From Chloroflexi bacterium CFX4 (lineage in GTDB: Bacteria > Chloroflexota > Anaerolineae > Aggregatilineales > UBA2796): a stretch of DNA of 64,000 nucleotides. Location: NCBI GenBank assembly GCA_021404685.1, contig QWHC01000005.1, forward strand, positions 150,408-214,407, in the 5' to 3' direction. The position numbers and the translations under genes were made by a program. The first letter of the stretch is position 1. Every line of letters starts with the position of its first letter. The notes below the pieces were generated by a model. The model saw only the letters and a program-made list of their open reading frames with translations. It was not told where the DNA came from and made no database searches. This document shows, piece after piece, positions 54,372-62,545 of this stretch.

Positions 54372-54818
54372 TCAGGCGCGAGCGCGTGTGGTGAGCAGCC
54401 AGATGCACAGCACACCCGCAATGACATGCATGATTTCTAAGGCGAGGATCGTCCCAATGCCGATTGGCTCTGGCACAGGGAACACGCCCGTCACCAGCAG
54501 CAGTGGTTGAGCAAACGAGAGGACGAGTACCACGATTGCCACTGTGCGGAAGGTGCTGACTGGGCGCTTGCTGAAGCGCGGCATGAGCGTATAAACGAAC
54601 GTGCCTGCCAGCACGCCGATCACCGTTGTGCCAACCACCACCAACGGGAAGGGCGGCGCGGGGATTTCCGGCGGGAAAAATGTGAAGTTAGCGCCGAGCG
54701 CCGATGCGATGAAATAGACAACAACATTCAGGACGGCGGCAACCACAGCCGCCAGAATGCCGACCTGCCAAATTTGGCGGGCAGGTGCCAGACCCTCAGG
54801 TTGCGCTGAAACAGACAT
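54372..54818 (-). CDS. Four-helix membrane protein (DUF6069-like)
   Basis: A 148-residue protein with hydrophobic stretches at about 20-42, 60-80, 90-110 and 120-143. The first two are separated by FTFFPPEIPAPPFPL, a layout seen in DUF6069 proteins. ATG 54818 with GGAGGAATT is preferred over the start at 54833. It is downstream of marR on the same strand, and a copy of the marR operator lies 33 bases before its start, so it is very likely part of the MarR regulon. Confidence 0.72.
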   Translation of the reverse strand: MSVSAQPEGLAPARQIWQVGILAAVVAAVLNVVVYFIASALGANFTFFPPEIPAPPFPLVVVGTTVIGVLAGTFVYTLMPRFSKRPVSTFRTVAIVVLVLSFAQPLLLVTGVFPVPEPIGIGTILALEIMHVIAGVLCIWLLTTRARA

Positions 54819-54850
54819 AAGCAATTCCTCCACGACAACGCGATCAATAG

Positions 54851-54864
54851 CTTAGCCGACTAAG
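54851..54864 (-). promoter_or_regulatory. MarR operator copy upstream of the DUF6069-like gene
   Basis: CTTAGCCGACTAAG, the reverse complement of the site upstream of marR. It lies in the gap between marR and the membrane protein gene. Confidence 0.6.
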
Positions 54865-54886
54865 CAAATTCGCATAAAAAAGCGCG

Positions 54887-55315
54887 TTAGGTGCTTTCCG
54901 TCAGGTTGTTGTGAACCTGAAGCAGCAGCCGCCGCAGCAGAATGCGCTCATCCGTTGTTAGGTTGGCAAGCGTTTGTTCTTCAAGCAGTTGCCAGATGTG
55001 CGTTAGTTCTTGCTGCAACTGACGGCTTGCCGCTGTCAGAAAGACGCGAGAAACACGGCTATCGGCGGCGTCTTCGCGCTTTTCCACCAGCCCGTTGCTC
55101 TCCATGCGCCGCAGCATCTTGCTGAGCGTGGGCAACTGCACGTCCATTTTTTCGGCAAGCTGGCTCTGGGTTTGCCCGTCCTGTTCCCAGAGCAGCATCA
55201 GCAGCATCTCTTGCCCTACGTGAACGCCGGAGCAGCTTAAGTGTGCCTCTGCGCGGCTGCGGTGCGCTTTGCCAATCTGCGCGATGAGGTAACTAATGCT
55301 CTCTCGGATGTTCAC
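54887..55315 (-). CDS. MarR family transcriptional regulator
   Basis: A 142-residue winged-helix protein. The HTH is TQSQLAEKMDVQLPTLSKMLRRMESNGLVEKREDAADSRVSRVFLT at about residues 48-93, with the family wing Asp-Arg. MarR proteins respond to phenolic or oxidising ligands and usually repress their own gene. A perfect operator pair is present here, before its own start (20 bases) and before the next gene. Confidence 0.9.
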   Translation of the reverse strand: MNIRESISYLIAQIGKAHRSRAEAHLSCSGVHVGQEMLLMLLWEQDGQTQSQLAEKMDVQLPTLSKMLRRMESNGLVEKREDAADSRVSRVFLTAASRQLQQELTHIWQLLEEQTLANLTTDERILLRRLLLQVHNNLTEST

Positions 55316-55334
55316 GGGCTAGGTTGCCTTTTAA

Positions 55335-55348
55335 CTTAGTCGGCTAAG
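55335..55348 (-). promoter_or_regulatory. MarR autoregulatory operator
   Basis: CTTAGTCGGCTAAG, with ACTTAG/CTAAGT arms, sits 20 bases before the marR start codon. The 14-base sequence is found twice in this window, both times next to marR. Confidence 0.65.
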
Positions 55349-55401
55349 TAAAATATAGCACTGAATAAAAGAGCCTGTCAAGGGCTGTGTTGAAATGGGC
55401 G

Positions 55402-55464
55402 TGCAACAGCGCAGCCCTATCCCTAGCCCTTTCTGCCCGCAGAGAAAGGAGATCGGCAAAGCGG
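55402..55464 (+). repeat. Dispersed intergenic repeat, copy B
   Basis: Core GCCCTATCCCTAGCCCTTTC followed by GCAGAGAAAGGAGA and AAGCGG, the same order as copies A and C. It lies in the gap between marR and comEC. Confidence 0.55.
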
Positions 55465-55534
55465 TTGACAGCCACACCCCGCCTGATCTATAACTGTAGG
55501 CATTCTTAAGGGCAGCTGAAAAGGCAGGTGCGGT

Positions 55535-57997
55535 GTGCTGCTGCTCTACATGGTGATGGCATGGTGCGGCGGCATCGCCCTGAGTGCTGCTCACCCTGAG
55601 GCAGCCGCTATCCACAGCGCGCTGCCCGCCGCCGCGGTGCTTGGTGGCGCGGCAGTCGCCCTGATTAATTATCCCAAACGCAGCCTACGCCGCCTTTGCC
55701 TGTGCCTTGCTGCCAGCGGACTGGGCATGGCGCATTACAGCGCAGCAGCGCAACCGTTCAGCCCCGATCAACTGGCTTTTTATAATGATCGCGGCACGGC
55801 GATCTTGGAAGGCGTGATCAGCGCGCCGCCCGAACGCCGCGAAAATGCCACACGCCTCACACTCAGCGCCCGCAGCCTGACCCAGTATGGCGAAACGCAC
55901 CGCATTAGTGGCACGGCGCTTGTTTATGCTGAGCGCTACGGCGATTACCGCTATGGCGATCTGATCCGTGTGCGCGGCACGCCACAAACGCCGCCCACCT
56001 TCGACGCCTTCTCCTTTCGAGGCTATCTGGCGCGGCAAGGCGTCTACAGCATCCTGTTGCGCGCCGCAGTCAGCCTGATCGAACGCGATCAGGGCAATCC
56101 GCTGCTGGCAACGCTCTACAGCGTGCGCGAATCGGCGCATGAACTGATTCGCCGCCTGCTGCCTGATCCGCAAGCGGCGCTGTTGGCGGGCATTTTGCTA
56201 GGCGACGAGAGCAACATCACTGCAGGGCTTGCCGATGCCTTTCGGCGCACGAACACCTCGCACCTGATCGCCATCAGCGGTGCAAACATCGCGGTGATTG
56301 TGGCGCTGCTGATGGCGGCTTGCCGCTTGTTGCCACGCCGCTTGGCGGGCAAAGTGGGGGTGTTGTTCATTACCGTGAGCGGCGTAGGACTTTATACGCT
56401 GTTCGTTGGCGCGGAAGCCTCTGTGGTGCGCGCTGCCATCATGACGACGTTCGTGCTGTTGGCGGAACGGCTTGGCAGGCGCAACGACGGCTTAACCGCG
56501 CTGGCTGCCTCAGCCTTTTTGATGACTCTGCTCAATCCGTCAGCGCTCTTTGATATCGGCTTGATCTTGAGCGCTGCTGCGACGGTTGGATTGATCTTAT
56601 ACCTGCCGCCACTGACACAACTCAGCGAACGCACGCTCAAACGCCTGATCGGTGCGGAAAAGGCGCAGTCTGCGGTGCACATGCTGGCGGAGTGGTTCTT
56701 GATCACACTTGCGGCGCAGATTACGACCTTGCCGATCATTTTGCTGATCAGTGGGCAATTTGCGCCGTTGGGCGTGCTGATCAACCTCTTGGTAGCGCCG
56801 GCGCAAGCGCTCATCATGTTGATCGGCTTGGCAACCTTAGCGCTTGGCGCGCTGTGGCTGCCGTTAGGGCAGGTGGCGGCATGGCTGGTTGGCTTGCCGC
56901 TGAGCTATACGCTTGGCATCATTCGGGGCGCAGCGGATATGCCGCATCTGAGCGCGCCACTGCTGATTACACCGTTAGCTGTCGCGCTCTATTACGCTGC
57001 CTTGTTCGGCGGAACGGCGTTTGCCATGCAGCATCCTGCTGTGCGGCGGACCGCCTGGCAGTGGGCGCGGCAAGCGGGACGTTCGGCGGCGCTGCTGTTA
57101 TTGGGCGGTGGTGTGGCTATCCTGCTTTGGCTGTTCATTGCCGCACGTTCAGATGGCAAGCTGCATGTGTGGTGGTTAGCGGTTGGTGAGGGCAGTGCGG
57201 TGCTGATCCAAACGCCGCACGGCGCGCACATCCTGATTGACGGCGGCGAAAATCCGAGCCAGTTGCAGCAAGCATTGGGCGATGTGCTGCCTTTCTACAA
57301 GCGCCACCTCGATTTGATCATCCTCAGCGCGCCGCACGAGAAGCTGGTTGGTGCGCTGCCTGCGCTCTTAGCGCGCCACAGCGTCGGCATGATCTTGCAC
57401 AATGGGCAGCGCACAGGCAGCCCAACCTTTGCCGCGCTAGAAGCCGCGATCCGTGCAGCGGGCATTCCAACACAGGGCATTGGTGCGGGCTGGCGCCTTC
57501 AAACGAGTGATGGCGTGCTGATCAGCGCTCTTGCGCCACACAGCATACCTGAAAGCGCCATGCGCCCTGATACTGCGCCGCTGCTGCTGCGTACTGAATA
57601 TGGGACGGCGCGCTTCCTGCTGCTGGCAGAGGCAGCACCAGAGGCAATCGGCGTGATGTTGCAAACGGCTGACGATTTACGCGCTCAGGTGGTGCAATTG
57701 CCCGCGAATGGTGCTGCCAACAGCAATCCGCCGCGCTGGATCGAGGTGGTTCAGCCGCAGATCGCGGTCGTGGTTGCTGAAGTGGGTAACATCAATGCAC
57801 AGCCTGCTGAGGCACTGATTGCGCGTCTGGGCGTGCCGCTGTTCCGCACGGATCAGCATGGCAGGCTGCACCTGATCACCGACGGCGAACGGCTGGAAGT
57901 TCGCACAGAGCGGCAGCCAGTGCTGCCTACGCACGGCGCGAGCGCGGCGGCGGCACACGGCGGGGACGCGCCGCACCCTGATAGCTCGGCACGATGA
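55535..57997 (+). CDS. comEC: ComEC/Rec2 competence protein with degenerate nuclease-like domain
   Basis: An 820-residue polytopic protein. A short N-terminal DUF4131-type region precedes the competence channel core (about residues 220-480, ISGANIAVIVALLMAACRLL and SVVRAAIMTTFVLLAERLGRRN). The C-terminal beta-lactamase-like domain begins WWLAVGEGSAVLIQTPHGAHILIDGG. Its metal motif, normally HxHxDH, reads LSAPHEKLVGAL, so the nuclease-like site is lost. The channel for DNA uptake should remain. The start is GTG 55535. The 3' end overlaps the convergent DnaC-like gene by 71 bases. Confidence 0.85.
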   Translation: MLLLYMVMAWCGGIALSAAHPEAAAIHSALPAAAVLGGAAVALINYPKRSLRRLCLCLAASGLGMAHYSAAAQPFSPDQLAFYNDRGTAILEGVISAPPERRENATRLTLSARSLTQYGETHRISGTALVYAERYGDYRYGDLIRVRGTPQTPPTFDAFSFRGYLARQGVYSILLRAAVSLIERDQGNPLLATLYSVRESAHELIRRLLPDPQAALLAGILLGDESNITAGLADAFRRTNTSHLIAISGANIAVIVALLMAACRLLPRRLAGKVGVLFITVSGVGLYTLFVGAEASVVRAAIMTTFVLLAERLGRRNDGLTALAASAFLMTLLNPSALFDIGLILSAAATVGLILYLPPLTQLSERTLKRLIGAEKAQSAVHMLAEWFLITLAAQITTLPIILLISGQFAPLGVLINLLVAPAQALIMLIGLATLALGALWLPLGQVAAWLVGLPLSYTLGIIRGAADMPHLSAPLLITPLAVALYYAALFGGTAFAMQHPAVRRTAWQWARQAGRSAALLLLGGGVAILLWLFIAARSDGKLHVWWLAVGEGSAVLIQTPHGAHILIDGGENPSQLQQALGDVLPFYKRHLDLIILSAPHEKLVGALPALLARHSVGMILHNGQRTGSPTFAALEAAIRAAGIPTQGIGAGWRLQTSDGVLISALAPHSIPESAMRPDTAPLLLRTEYGTARFLLLAEAAPEAIGVMLQTADDLRAQVVQLPANGAANSNPPRWIEVVQPQIAVVVAEVGNINAQPAEALIARLGVPLFRTDQHGRLHLITDGERLEVRTERQPVLPTHGASAAAAHGGDAPHPDSSAR

Positions 57998-59339
57998 TCG
58001 CTTCCACAACGCAGCGCGCACGGTTGCTCAGGCGGCTGCGTAGGCGCGCATCCATTTCTTCAAGGGGCTGCAAGCTGGTGATGACGGTTGGTAGGTTGTA
58101 ATCGAAACGGTGGAGCAGGATTTCGTAGAGCTTATCCCGCGCCCACACGGACATATTCCGATCTTCAATGCTCAAATCGTCGAGGATCAGCACGGGCGCG
58201 CCTTTCAGTTCCTGCAAGCGCCGATCATAGCTGATGGTTGCGCCGGGATAGAAGGTGGCGCGCAGATGATTGACCAGATCGGCGGCTGTGACGAACAGCG
58301 CTGTTGGCTGCTCAGCGTTCAGCAGATGGGCAATGGCGGCGGCAAGGTGCGTTTTGCCGCTGCCGGGGCGTCCCGTCAGCACCAGCCAGCCCTGCGGATT
58401 TTCGGCGTAACTATAAGCTGCCTGTGCAGTGCCTTGCAAACGGCGCAGACTCTCCTCAGGCAGCCCTTCGCCTTCCCGCAAATCGAACGTTTCAAAGGTC
58501 ATCTCGCGGTAGCGGCTGAGATCGGTCAGGTCTGCCTCTGCCCACGTTAGCACGGGCGAACGGCGATCCGGCAGGATCAGGCGCACACTGCGCGTTAGGT
58601 CTTGGTCTAGCAAGCGGCTGCGGATGCGCGGCTCAATTTGGGCAGGATCGCGGTTGGTGGTGATGACGGTTGGCAGGCGGTAGCGGTGTCGATCATTGAA
58701 CAACTGATAGAGCTTCTCGATTGCCCAGGCGGTCGGACTCTCGGCGCCGAGGTCGTCCACAACCAGCAGCGACGCTTTGCGGATGCGCTCAAACAACTCA
58801 TCGTAGGCGGTTTCGCTGCTGGGACCGAAGGCGCCGCGCAAGTGATCGAGCAAGTCCGGCGTGGTGATGAACAACACAGGCGCGCCGCGCTCAATGGCGT
58901 GGTTGGCGATGGCAGCTGCCAGGTGCGTTTTGCCTGTGCCATAGCTGCCCTCGAAAAGCAGCCAGCCTTCAGGCATCTCGGCGTAGTGCAGCGCAATCTC
59001 GGCGGCTGCCTTGGCGGCGCGGCGCTGCGCTTCGTTCAGGCTGCTGCGGCGCGCCTCTGAAAGATCGCGGAAGATGCCGCGCAAATAGCCTTCCTCTGGC
59101 TCCAGCAGGCTGTAGTCCACCTCAAAACTGGCAAAGGTTTTGTGGGTATATGCCTCAAGGTTGCCCAACGTGCGAAGGCGCGAGACCTCACGCGCACGGT
59201 AGGTTGCCTGCTGGCACACACACGGAAACAGCTTGCCAAAGTTTGGGTGACCAACCGGCACATCCTCACGCACTAGCCCTGTCCCTTTGCAGATCGGGCA
59301 AACTTCCTTCTCAGTGGTCAGTGTGGCGGCAGTTGCCAT
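57927..59339 (-). CDS. Tandem DnaC/IstB-type AAA+ ATPase (two ATPase domains)
   Basis: A 470-residue protein with an N-terminal zinc motif (CPICKGTGLV then FPCVCQ), as in DnaI/DnaC loaders, followed by two DnaC-like AAA+ modules. The first has Walker A GSYGTGKTHLAAAI (about 129) and VVDDLGAE; the second has GRPGSGKTHLAAAI (about 329) and ILDDLSIEDRN. Both have Arg-finger-like TNRDPAQIEPRIRSRLL or SLQPLEEMDARLRSRL. Usual loaders have one such module. It is the last gene of the dnaB operon and probably loads the helicase. Confidence 0.85.
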   Translation of the reverse strand: MATAATLTTEKEVCPICKGTGLVREDVPVGHPNFGKLFPCVCQQATYRAREVSRLRTLGNLEAYTHKTFASFEVDYSLLEPEEGYLRGIFRDLSEARRSSLNEAQRRAAKAAAEIALHYAEMPEGWLLFEGSYGTGKTHLAAAIANHAIERGAPVLFITTPDLLDHLRGAFGPSSETAYDELFERIRKASLLVVDDLGAESPTAWAIEKLYQLFNDRHRYRLPTVITTNRDPAQIEPRIRSRLLDQDLTRSVRLILPDRRSPVLTWAEADLTDLSRYREMTFETFDLREGEGLPEESLRRLQGTAQAAYSYAENPQGWLVLTGRPGSGKTHLAAAIAHLLNAEQPTALFVTAADLVNHLRATFYPGATISYDRRLQELKGAPVLILDDLSIEDRNMSVWARDKLYEILLHRFDYNLPTVITSLQPLEEMDARLRSRLSNRARCVVEAIIVPSYQGAARPRRVPPPRSRRA

Positions 59340-59347
59340 GGGCGCAC

Positions 59348-60055
59348 CTATTCTTCTTGCTCAAAATAAGCGCCGCGCAGATAGGGATCAACCTGAGGCT
59401 CGGCAGCTTTGGCGGCACGTCCGTTCGGCTTGCCCTCTATTGCCCAGCGCTTGAGGATCGCCTCGACGTAGCGCCAACTACGGCGGTTATTTTCCACCGC
59501 AGCGCGGATGGCCTCAACCAGCCATTCGTAAGGGTAGGTGCGCTCAGCATCAGCGAGTGTTTCAGCAAGCAGCGGCGTTAGCGCACCGATGTTTTCCTCA
59601 TAAAGCGTGAAAATATTAGGGCGATCTTGCACAAGGCTGATCGGATGTTCGCTGCCGCCGGGCTGCCAATCGCCGCGCAGCAACGCTTCCACAGCGCGCC
59701 TGCCGCGCTCTGTGTTGATGAAATAAAGCGTCTCGCTGCCGTTGACGGTCGGCACATCCGCCGCCAGCAGTGTTTCACGGGTAACAGCACGCACTAACGC
59801 CGCACGGATGGCAGCTTCTGCCTCTGACTCAGTGCTACCCATGCTGATGGCAAAGGTTGGATCGCCCAGAAAATCGCGCAGGCGCAGATAGCGGTAGACG
59901 CTCTCGCGCTGCTGAAGCGCCCAAAAGCAGTAGAGCGTCAGCTTAAGTTCTGCCAAGTCGTCAATGTGTGGCAGCAGATCGCTAAAGAAGCGCGACGGCA
60001 CGATGATTGTGGCAGTTTCGCCTTTGGGAAAACCATTAAAGCGGTGCCCGTTCAT
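59348..60055 (-). CDS. DnaD-like primosome protein
   Basis: A 235-residue protein. The N-terminal half is winged-helix-like; the C-terminal segment (about 150-205, YEENIGALTPLLAETLADAERTYPYEWLVEAIRAAVENNRRSWRYVEAILKRW) is a DnaD/DnaB_2-type domain with the YxxxIxxxW-like ending. ATG 60055 has a TGAGGT site, 11 bases after dnaB. It likely bridges the origin complex and the helicase loader, as DnaD does in Firmicutes. The dnaC-like gene follows eight bases downstream. Confidence 0.75.
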   Translation of the reverse strand: MNGHRFNGFPKGETATIIVPSRFFSDLLPHIDDLAELKLTLYCFWALQQRESVYRYLRLRDFLGDPTFAISMGSTESEAEAAIRAALVRAVTRETLLAADVPTVNGSETLYFINTERGRRAVEALLRGDWQPGGSEHPISLVQDRPNIFTLYEENIGALTPLLAETLADAERTYPYEWLVEAIRAAVENNRRSWRYVEAILKRWAIEGKPNGRAAKAAEPQVDPYLRGAYFEQEE

Positions 60056-60065
60056 GTTTACCTCA

Positions 60066-61457
60066 TTAAAGATTGGCAACACTGCCATGATTGATCTCAG
60101 TATCCACAAACTGCGTCAGGTCTTTGCGGAAGTAGAGGCGTATTGTGCCGATTGGTCCGTTACGGTGCTTAGAGACAATTACCTCTGCCTGATTTGGATG
60201 TTCTGTGTTCTGATTATACAATTCATCTCTGTATAAAAACATTACTATATCACTATCTTGTTCAATACTACCTGATTCTCTCAAATCCGAGAGCTGTGGA
60301 CGTTTATCGGCGCGCTGTTCAACCGCACGCGAAAGCTGCGCGGCTGCCAGCACTGGCACTTTCAGCTCACGCGCCATCTCTTTCAAACTGCGCGAGATAT
60401 AGCTGATCTCTTGCACGCGGTTGGCATCCATGCGTGCTACGCCGCTGGTCAGCAATTGCAGATAGTCCACAATCACAAGGTCAAGCCCGCCTTCTTTCTT
60501 CAGGCGGCGGCAGCGAGCGCGCACTTGCTGCACGCTGATGCCGGGCGTATCATCAATAAAGATAGGTAGTTTGTTCAGGCGGCTGGTTGCCTCGGTGAAG
60601 CGATCCCATTCGTGATCTTCCAGTTTGCCATCGCGCAAGCGTTGCGAGTTAATGCCCGTTTCGATGCTGTAAAGGCGCTGCACAAGCTGTTCGTTGCCCA
60701 TCTCCAAGCTGAAGAAGGCTGTGCGCGCATTGGCAAAGCGCGCCGCATTGAGCGTTAGGCTGAGCAGGAAGCTGGTTTTGCCCACGCCCGGACGCGCTGC
60801 CACGATGATCAAGTCGGATTTTTGCAAGCCACCCAGCAGCTTATCCAAATCGCTAAAGCGCGTTGGCACGCCCAAAGTTTCTTGCTGGCTGAGGAAAAGT
60901 TCCTCAATGCGGCGGTAGTAATCATTGACCGCCTGCTCGATGGGAATGATCTCTTGCCGCAAACTCTGATCAGTGACGGCAAATAGCGCCACTTCTGCCG
61001 CGCTGATCGCCTCTTGCAGTTCACGGGCTTCATCGCGGGCAAGATCGGCAATTTTGCCGGCTGCTTCCATCAGGCGGCGGCGCACAGCGGCACGTTGCAC
61101 CACTTGGGCATACGTCTCGGCATAGAGGTAAGTTGGCGTGTTGTTCGCCAACTGCGCCACATAGACCGCGCCGCCGGCATCCTCAAGTTTTTGGCGGTGG
61201 CGCAGTTCTTCGGTAACTGTGAGCAGGTCTATGGCGTCGTTGCGATCAGAAAGGGTGAGGATCGCCTCCCAAATCCAGCGGTGCTTCAGCTCATAGAAAT
61301 CGTCAGGTTGCACAAGGCTGCTGAGTTCAAGGAGTACCTCAGGGTAGATCAGCACTGCGCCGATCACAGCCTCTTCCGCCTCAATCGAGTGCGGACCGTA
61401 GCGTTTTTCTTCGCGTGCTTGGCGCTGCTGCGGTGGTGGCGCTTGAGTGTCGCTCAT
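60066..61457 (-). CDS. dnaB: Replicative DNA helicase DnaB
   Basis: A 463-residue hexameric helicase: N-terminal primase-interaction domain from PHSIEAEEAVIGAVLI, then RecA fold with P-loop ARPGVGKTSFLLSLTLNAA (about 220-238), VIVDYLQLLTSG (about 335) and QLSRAVEQRADKRPQLSDLRESGSIEQD. Complete and normal in length. It is the core of a short replication operon with the DnaD-like and DnaC-like genes downstream. Confidence 0.95.
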   Translation of the reverse strand: MSDTQAPPPQQRQAREEKRYGPHSIEAEEAVIGAVLIYPEVLLELSSLVQPDDFYELKHRWIWEAILTLSDRNDAIDLLTVTEELRHRQKLEDAGGAVYVAQLANNTPTYLYAETYAQVVQRAAVRRRLMEAAGKIADLARDEARELQEAISAAEVALFAVTDQSLRQEIIPIEQAVNDYYRRIEELFLSQQETLGVPTRFSDLDKLLGGLQKSDLIIVAARPGVGKTSFLLSLTLNAARFANARTAFFSLEMGNEQLVQRLYSIETGINSQRLRDGKLEDHEWDRFTEATSRLNKLPIFIDDTPGISVQQVRARCRRLKKEGGLDLVIVDYLQLLTSGVARMDANRVQEISYISRSLKEMARELKVPVLAAAQLSRAVEQRADKRPQLSDLRESGSIEQDSDIVMFLYRDELYNQNTEHPNQAEVIVSKHRNGPIGTIRLYFRKDLTQFVDTEINHGSVANL

Positions 61458-61491
61458 AGGTGGAACGCAATTCTAACCATTTGGGCAAGAC

Positions 61492-61528
61492 AAAACAGAG
61501 CAGCACGGCACGTGCCGCCTGCCCTGCT
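61492..61528 (-). terminator. Hairpin between bfn and dnaB
   Basis: AGCAG/CTGCT arms (61499-61503 and 61524-61528) enclose the palindrome CGGCACGTGCCG (61506-61517). On the minus strand TTTT follows. It may end the bfn transcript or attenuate it before dnaB. Confidence 0.45.
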
Positions 61529-61560
61529 GCGGATCAGCGGTCTCGGCAACCGCGCCTGCG

Positions 61561-62103
61561 CTATTCTTTATCAGGTTCATCCTCATCAAACGAGAGGGTG
61601 TCTACAAAATCCTTGAAGATGCCGAGTTTATCTTCGTCATCCTCGTCTAGCTCGACCAATGGTGCCGCGCTCGGATCGCTCTCAATCTCTTGGTCGGGCA
61701 GAATGGCAGCCCGATCCATGACCGAGTCGCTCACGTAGATCGGCGCACGCACGCGCACCGCCAGCGCGATAGCATCACTCGGACGTGCGTCTACGTCTAC
61801 CGTGCGCCCGTTGAAATCCATGACAACCCGCGCATAGTAAACATCTTCGCGCAGATCGTTGATGAAGATGTACTGCACACGCGCACCCAATGTGCCGATC
61901 AAGGATTTGAGCAGGTCGTGCGTCAGTGGGCGCGGCGAGCCTTGCCCTTGCAGTTCGGCGGTGATAGCATCTGACTCGCATGGTCCGATCCAGATCGTCA
62001 GATAGCGCTCTTGCGCGGTATCCTTGAGAATAACCAGCCGATGCGGAGACATCAAGCTGACGCGGATGCTATCAATTGTAACCTCGATCATATTGTTATC
62101 CAT
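61561..62103 (-). CDS. Bifunctional nuclease family protein (DUF151)
   Basis: A 180-residue protein of the DUF151 family: IEVTIDSIRVSLMSPHRLVILKD, YLTIWIGPCESDAIT, and YARVVMDFNGRTVDVDARPSDAIALAVRVRAPIYV, with the conserved ARPSDAIALA box. Family members act as weak DNases and RNases in vitro; the cellular role is unclear. The C-terminus is very acidic (about 30 residues rich in Asp and Glu). It is the first gene upstream of dnaB, 103 bases away. Confidence 0.88.
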   Translation of the reverse strand: MDNNMIEVTIDSIRVSLMSPHRLVILKDTAQERYLTIWIGPCESDAITAELQGQGSPRPLTHDLLKSLIGTLGARVQYIFINDLREDVYYARVVMDFNGRTVDVDARPSDAIALAVRVRAPIYVSDSVMDRAAILPDQEIESDPSAAPLVELDEDDEDKLGIFKDFVDTLSFDEDEPDKE

Positions 62104-62210
62104 GCGCCACCTCTAACCCACTTGCTGAAACAAGCCTTGATGGATAGTTTTGTTTTTTTGAGCGATGTTGAACAGTATACCAACAAACGGGGATCAAGTG
62201 CAATTTTGGG

Positions 62211-62284
62211 ACGTGGTGAATTATGTGGCGATCAACAAGCCCTATCCCTAGGACTTTTCCCACAAGCAGGGAAAGGTGAAGCGG
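62211..62284 (+). repeat. Dispersed intergenic repeat, copy A
   Basis: Left part CGTGGTGAATTATGTGGCGA (shared exactly with 15863-15882), then AGCCCTATCCCTAGGACTTT and CAGGGAAAGGTGAAGCGG. A GAAA-loop hairpin (ACTGGG/CCCAGT, 62288-62303) follows. The surrounding region 62104-62470 holds no gene. Confidence 0.55.
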
Positions 62285-62470
62285 AAAACTGGGGAAACCC
62301 AGTCTACAGGGTGAGATTTAGTAGTGGCGCAAAGGCTTTGGCTTGTTACAGGCAATTCATAATGGTTTTGAGCGTGCATCCCCTTAATGCTTCAAACTTG
62401 GGGCGTGGTGAAAGTGGATCGAACTTGTTCAGAACATGAATCATCGCCATAAAATCCACCCCCTCATTTG

Positions 62471-62499
62471 TTGCAAGGCTTGCCCATCGGCTGTAAAAT
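62471..62499 (+). promoter_or_regulatory. Promoter of the second DnaB-like ATPase gene
   Basis: TTGCAA (62471-62476), a 17-base spacer, TAAAAT (62494-62499). The start near 62506 gives a 40-base leader before ATG 62546. Confidence 0.5.
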
Positions 62500-62545
62500 A
62501 TACAAAATTCATCTAATCTTAACCAAGCGGGCGAGCAAAAACCGA

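Noticed and set aside
62104..62545. A gene or small RNA between bfn and the DnaB-like ATPase
   Set aside because: No coding pattern; the region is explained by a repeat copy, a GAAA-loop hairpin without T-run and the promoter.
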